Assembly: GCA_022823145.1 (NCBI GenBank)
Contig: JAJDXS010000061.1
Location: 1 to 61,659, forward strand
DNA length: 61,659 bases
Reading direction: 5' to 3'
Source of the DNA: Gemmatimonadota bacterium
Lineage (GTDB): Bacteria; Gemmatimonadota; Gemmatimonadetes; Longimicrobiales; Gaopeijiaceae
Part shown: piece by piece, positions 60,454 to 61,659 of the stretch
How the letters are laid out: each line of letters opens with the position of its first letter
How positions within the stretch are numbered: position 1 is the first letter of the stretch
Program-made: the position numbers and the translations under genes
The notes under the pieces: model-generated
What the model was told of the DNA's origin: nothing
Database searches by the model: none
The model's input: the letters and a program-made list of their open reading frames with translations, nothing else

Positions 60454-61644
60454 CTACCCGATTTCGCCCTCTTCCGGCTCATCCCACAGCCCGAACGCCT
60501 CGATCAACTCGGGGTCGGTCTCGGTTCCCAGCACGCGCCCGGCCAGGTACTCCCCGATCACCGGGCCGAACTTGAAGCCCTCGGCCGAGCCGCCTCCCGC
60601 GAACCACACGTTGTCGAAGTCCGGATGATGGTCGAAGAAGAAGTTGCGCGTGGTCGAGATCTCGTAGTGGCACGCGCGGGTCTCGCTGATCGGAGCCTCC
60701 GCCAGTCCGGGGAAACGCTCGGCCACGAACTCCCGCGGCCGCTCCAGCTCCTCTGGCTGCAGCCAGCGGCGGCTGATGTCGGGATCGTCGTCTCCTTCAC
60801 CGCGGCCCCGCCCGCCCCTGCGCACGCGAAAACCGCGGTTGTCGGGCCCGAGCGCCGGCCACCCGGTCACCCCGGGGAAGTTGTAGCTCGGAAGGTTCGG
60901 ATAGCTGTAGCGGTTGTCGCCCGGCGGCGTGCGGAAGTACACGACATGGCCGATCGGTATGCGCACCCGCTCCCCCATCAGTTCCGGGAAGGCTTTGGGG
61001 AACCAGGGTCCAAGCGCGAACACGTAGGTTCCGGCCGACAGGGTGCCACCTGGCTCAAGTGTGAGCGCGTCGAGCCTGCGGAAGGTCGAGTTCCCCATCG
61101 CGGCGCGCCCGATCCGCACATGGCCCCCCTCGTGCTCGAAGACCTGCGCCACCGACTCGATCGCCCGGCGCGCCCGCACGACACCGGCGTCCTGTTCCCA
61201 CAGCGCGACGGCGATGTCCGTGACGTCGATCACCGGCCACCGCCTGCGGATCTCGTCCGCGTCGATCACCTCGTAGCGGATGCCGAGTTCGTCCCAGTTC
61301 CTGCGGGTGTCCTCCATGAACTCGGTCCACTCGTCCCGCATGATCAGGTCCGAGGTGGTGAAGAACACGCGGGGCAACAGCATCTCCTGCCACCGCTCGT
61401 CCCACTCGCGCCACATGTCGATCGCCCGGCTGGCCCAGCGGGTCCAGAGGAGTTCGTGGGCGTGACCCCCGTACCCGGTGCGGACGCCGCGCGTCTCGCC
61501 GCCCGACGTGGCGCGCGAATTCGCCGGGCCGTACTGGTCGATCAGCGCCACCTGGGCGCCGGACTGCTGGAGGTTGAGTGCCGTCCAGGCCCCGAAGGCG
61601 CCGGCGCCCACGACCGCGATGTCGGGGGTCTGCCGCGTGCGCAC
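60454..61644 (-). CDS. FAD-dependent oxidoreductase, monomeric sarcosine oxidase-like (DAO family); start near or beyond window edge
   Basis: 396 aa if it begins at GTG 61644. The N-terminal FAD-binding motif is V-V-G-A-G-A-F-G-A-W. Near the C-terminus R-A-C-H-Y-E (Cys325) aligns with the K-M-C-M-Y-T segment of monomeric sarcosine oxidase, whose Cys binds FAD covalently, and is followed by F-D-H-H-P and G-S-A-E-G-F-K-F-G. A Gly/Arg/Asp-rich insertion lies at ~275-290. Likely substrates are N-methyl amino acids such as sarcosine (family knowledge). The frame stays open to the window edge, so the true start may be outside. Confidence 0.82.
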   Translation of the reverse strand: MRTRQTPDIAVVGAGAFGAWTALNLQQSGAQVALIDQYGPANSRATSGGETRGVRTGYGGHAHELLWTRWASRAIDMWREWDERWQEMLLPRVFFTTSDLIMRDEWTEFMEDTRRNWDELGIRYEVIDADEIRRRWPVIDVTDIAVALWEQDAGVVRARRAIESVAQVFEHEGGHVRIGRAAMGNSTFRRLDALTLEPGGTLSAGTYVFALGPWFPKAFPELMGERVRIPIGHVVYFRTPPGDNRYSYPNLPSYNFPGVTGWPALGPDNRGFRVRRGGRGRGEGDDDPDISRRWLQPEELERPREFVAERFPGLAEAPISETRACHYEISTTRNFFFDHHPDFDNVWFAGGGSAEGFKFGPVIGEYLAGRVLGTETDPELIEAFGLWDEPEEGEIG

Positions 61645-61659
61645 CCAGGGGGCCTCGCG

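Overview
The window is high-GC, tightly packed bacterial chromosome. It carries three SusC/RagA-type TonB-linked outer-membrane proteins with their SusD/RagB lipoproteins, many signal-peptide or lipobox hydrolases, three S9 peptidases and an aa3-type cytochrome oxidase operon. SusCD systems combined with GC-rich codon use and serine-hydrolase-rich secretomes point to Gemmatimonadota (possibly a marine or host-associated lineage). This is an inference from gene content, since no rRNA or marker gene lies in the window. No tRNA, rRNA, CRISPR array or complete transposase gene was found.

Layout. (1) 1-4.75 kb: a lambda-crystallin/carnitine-dehydrogenase-like enzyme and, divergently, a DUF849 (BKACE) enzyme, an exported CocE/NonD hydrolase and a small plug-like lipoprotein; the first two fit carnitine to dehydrocarnitine to glycine betaine. 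(2) 4.8-11 kb: respiratory operon with a triheme cytochrome c lipoprotein, a small membrane protein, CoxII, CoxI, CoxIII, CoxIV and a second CoxIII. A 246-bp MITE-like element with inverted ends and a 4-bp target duplication separates the last small membrane gene (CPVC motif) from the operon. (3) 11-20.8 kb: TlpA-like and cupin lipoproteins; a beta-propeller/CehA-type metallohydrolase; an exported endonuclease/exonuclease/phosphatase-fold protein; an MFS transporter; a Tat-exported FMN hydroxyacid dehydrogenase carrying a CxxCH motif; two FKBP lipoproteins; and a broken outer-membrane protein gene. (4) 20.8-29 kb: Nramp-like transporter and S9 peptidase (minus); hot-dog thioesterase, MDR oxidoreductase, second Nramp-like transporter, small membrane protein and acyl-CoA synthetase (plus, nearly all overlapping). 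(5) 29-34.6 kb: exported MBL-fold hydrolase, class A beta-lactamase-like lipoprotein, and a class C beta-lactamase-like/PAF-acetylhydrolase-like fusion. (6) 34.6-43.2 kb: SusC1/SusD1, a plug-only outer-membrane protein, and two tandem RnfD-like membrane proteins with Cys-rich Sel1-like tails. (7) 43.2-57.8 kb: a truncated XRE-type HTH remnant, two divergent DPP4-type S9 peptidases, and two tandem SusC/SusD pairs; together they look like a peptide-scavenging locus. (8) 57.8-61.66 kb: minus-strand set of a sarcosine-oxidase-like flavoprotein, a serine hydrolase and another plug-only protein.

Working together, the window describes a heterotroph that degrades peptides and esters in the periplasm or at the surface, takes up products through SusCD/TonB systems, and respires through an aa3-type oxidase. 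The most unusual features are a CoxI that appears to lack the conserved K-channel lysine, the CxxCH-bearing Tat flavoprotein, the tandem RnfD-Sel1 fusions, stand-alone TonB-plug proteins, and the MITE with related palindromes elsewhere in the window.
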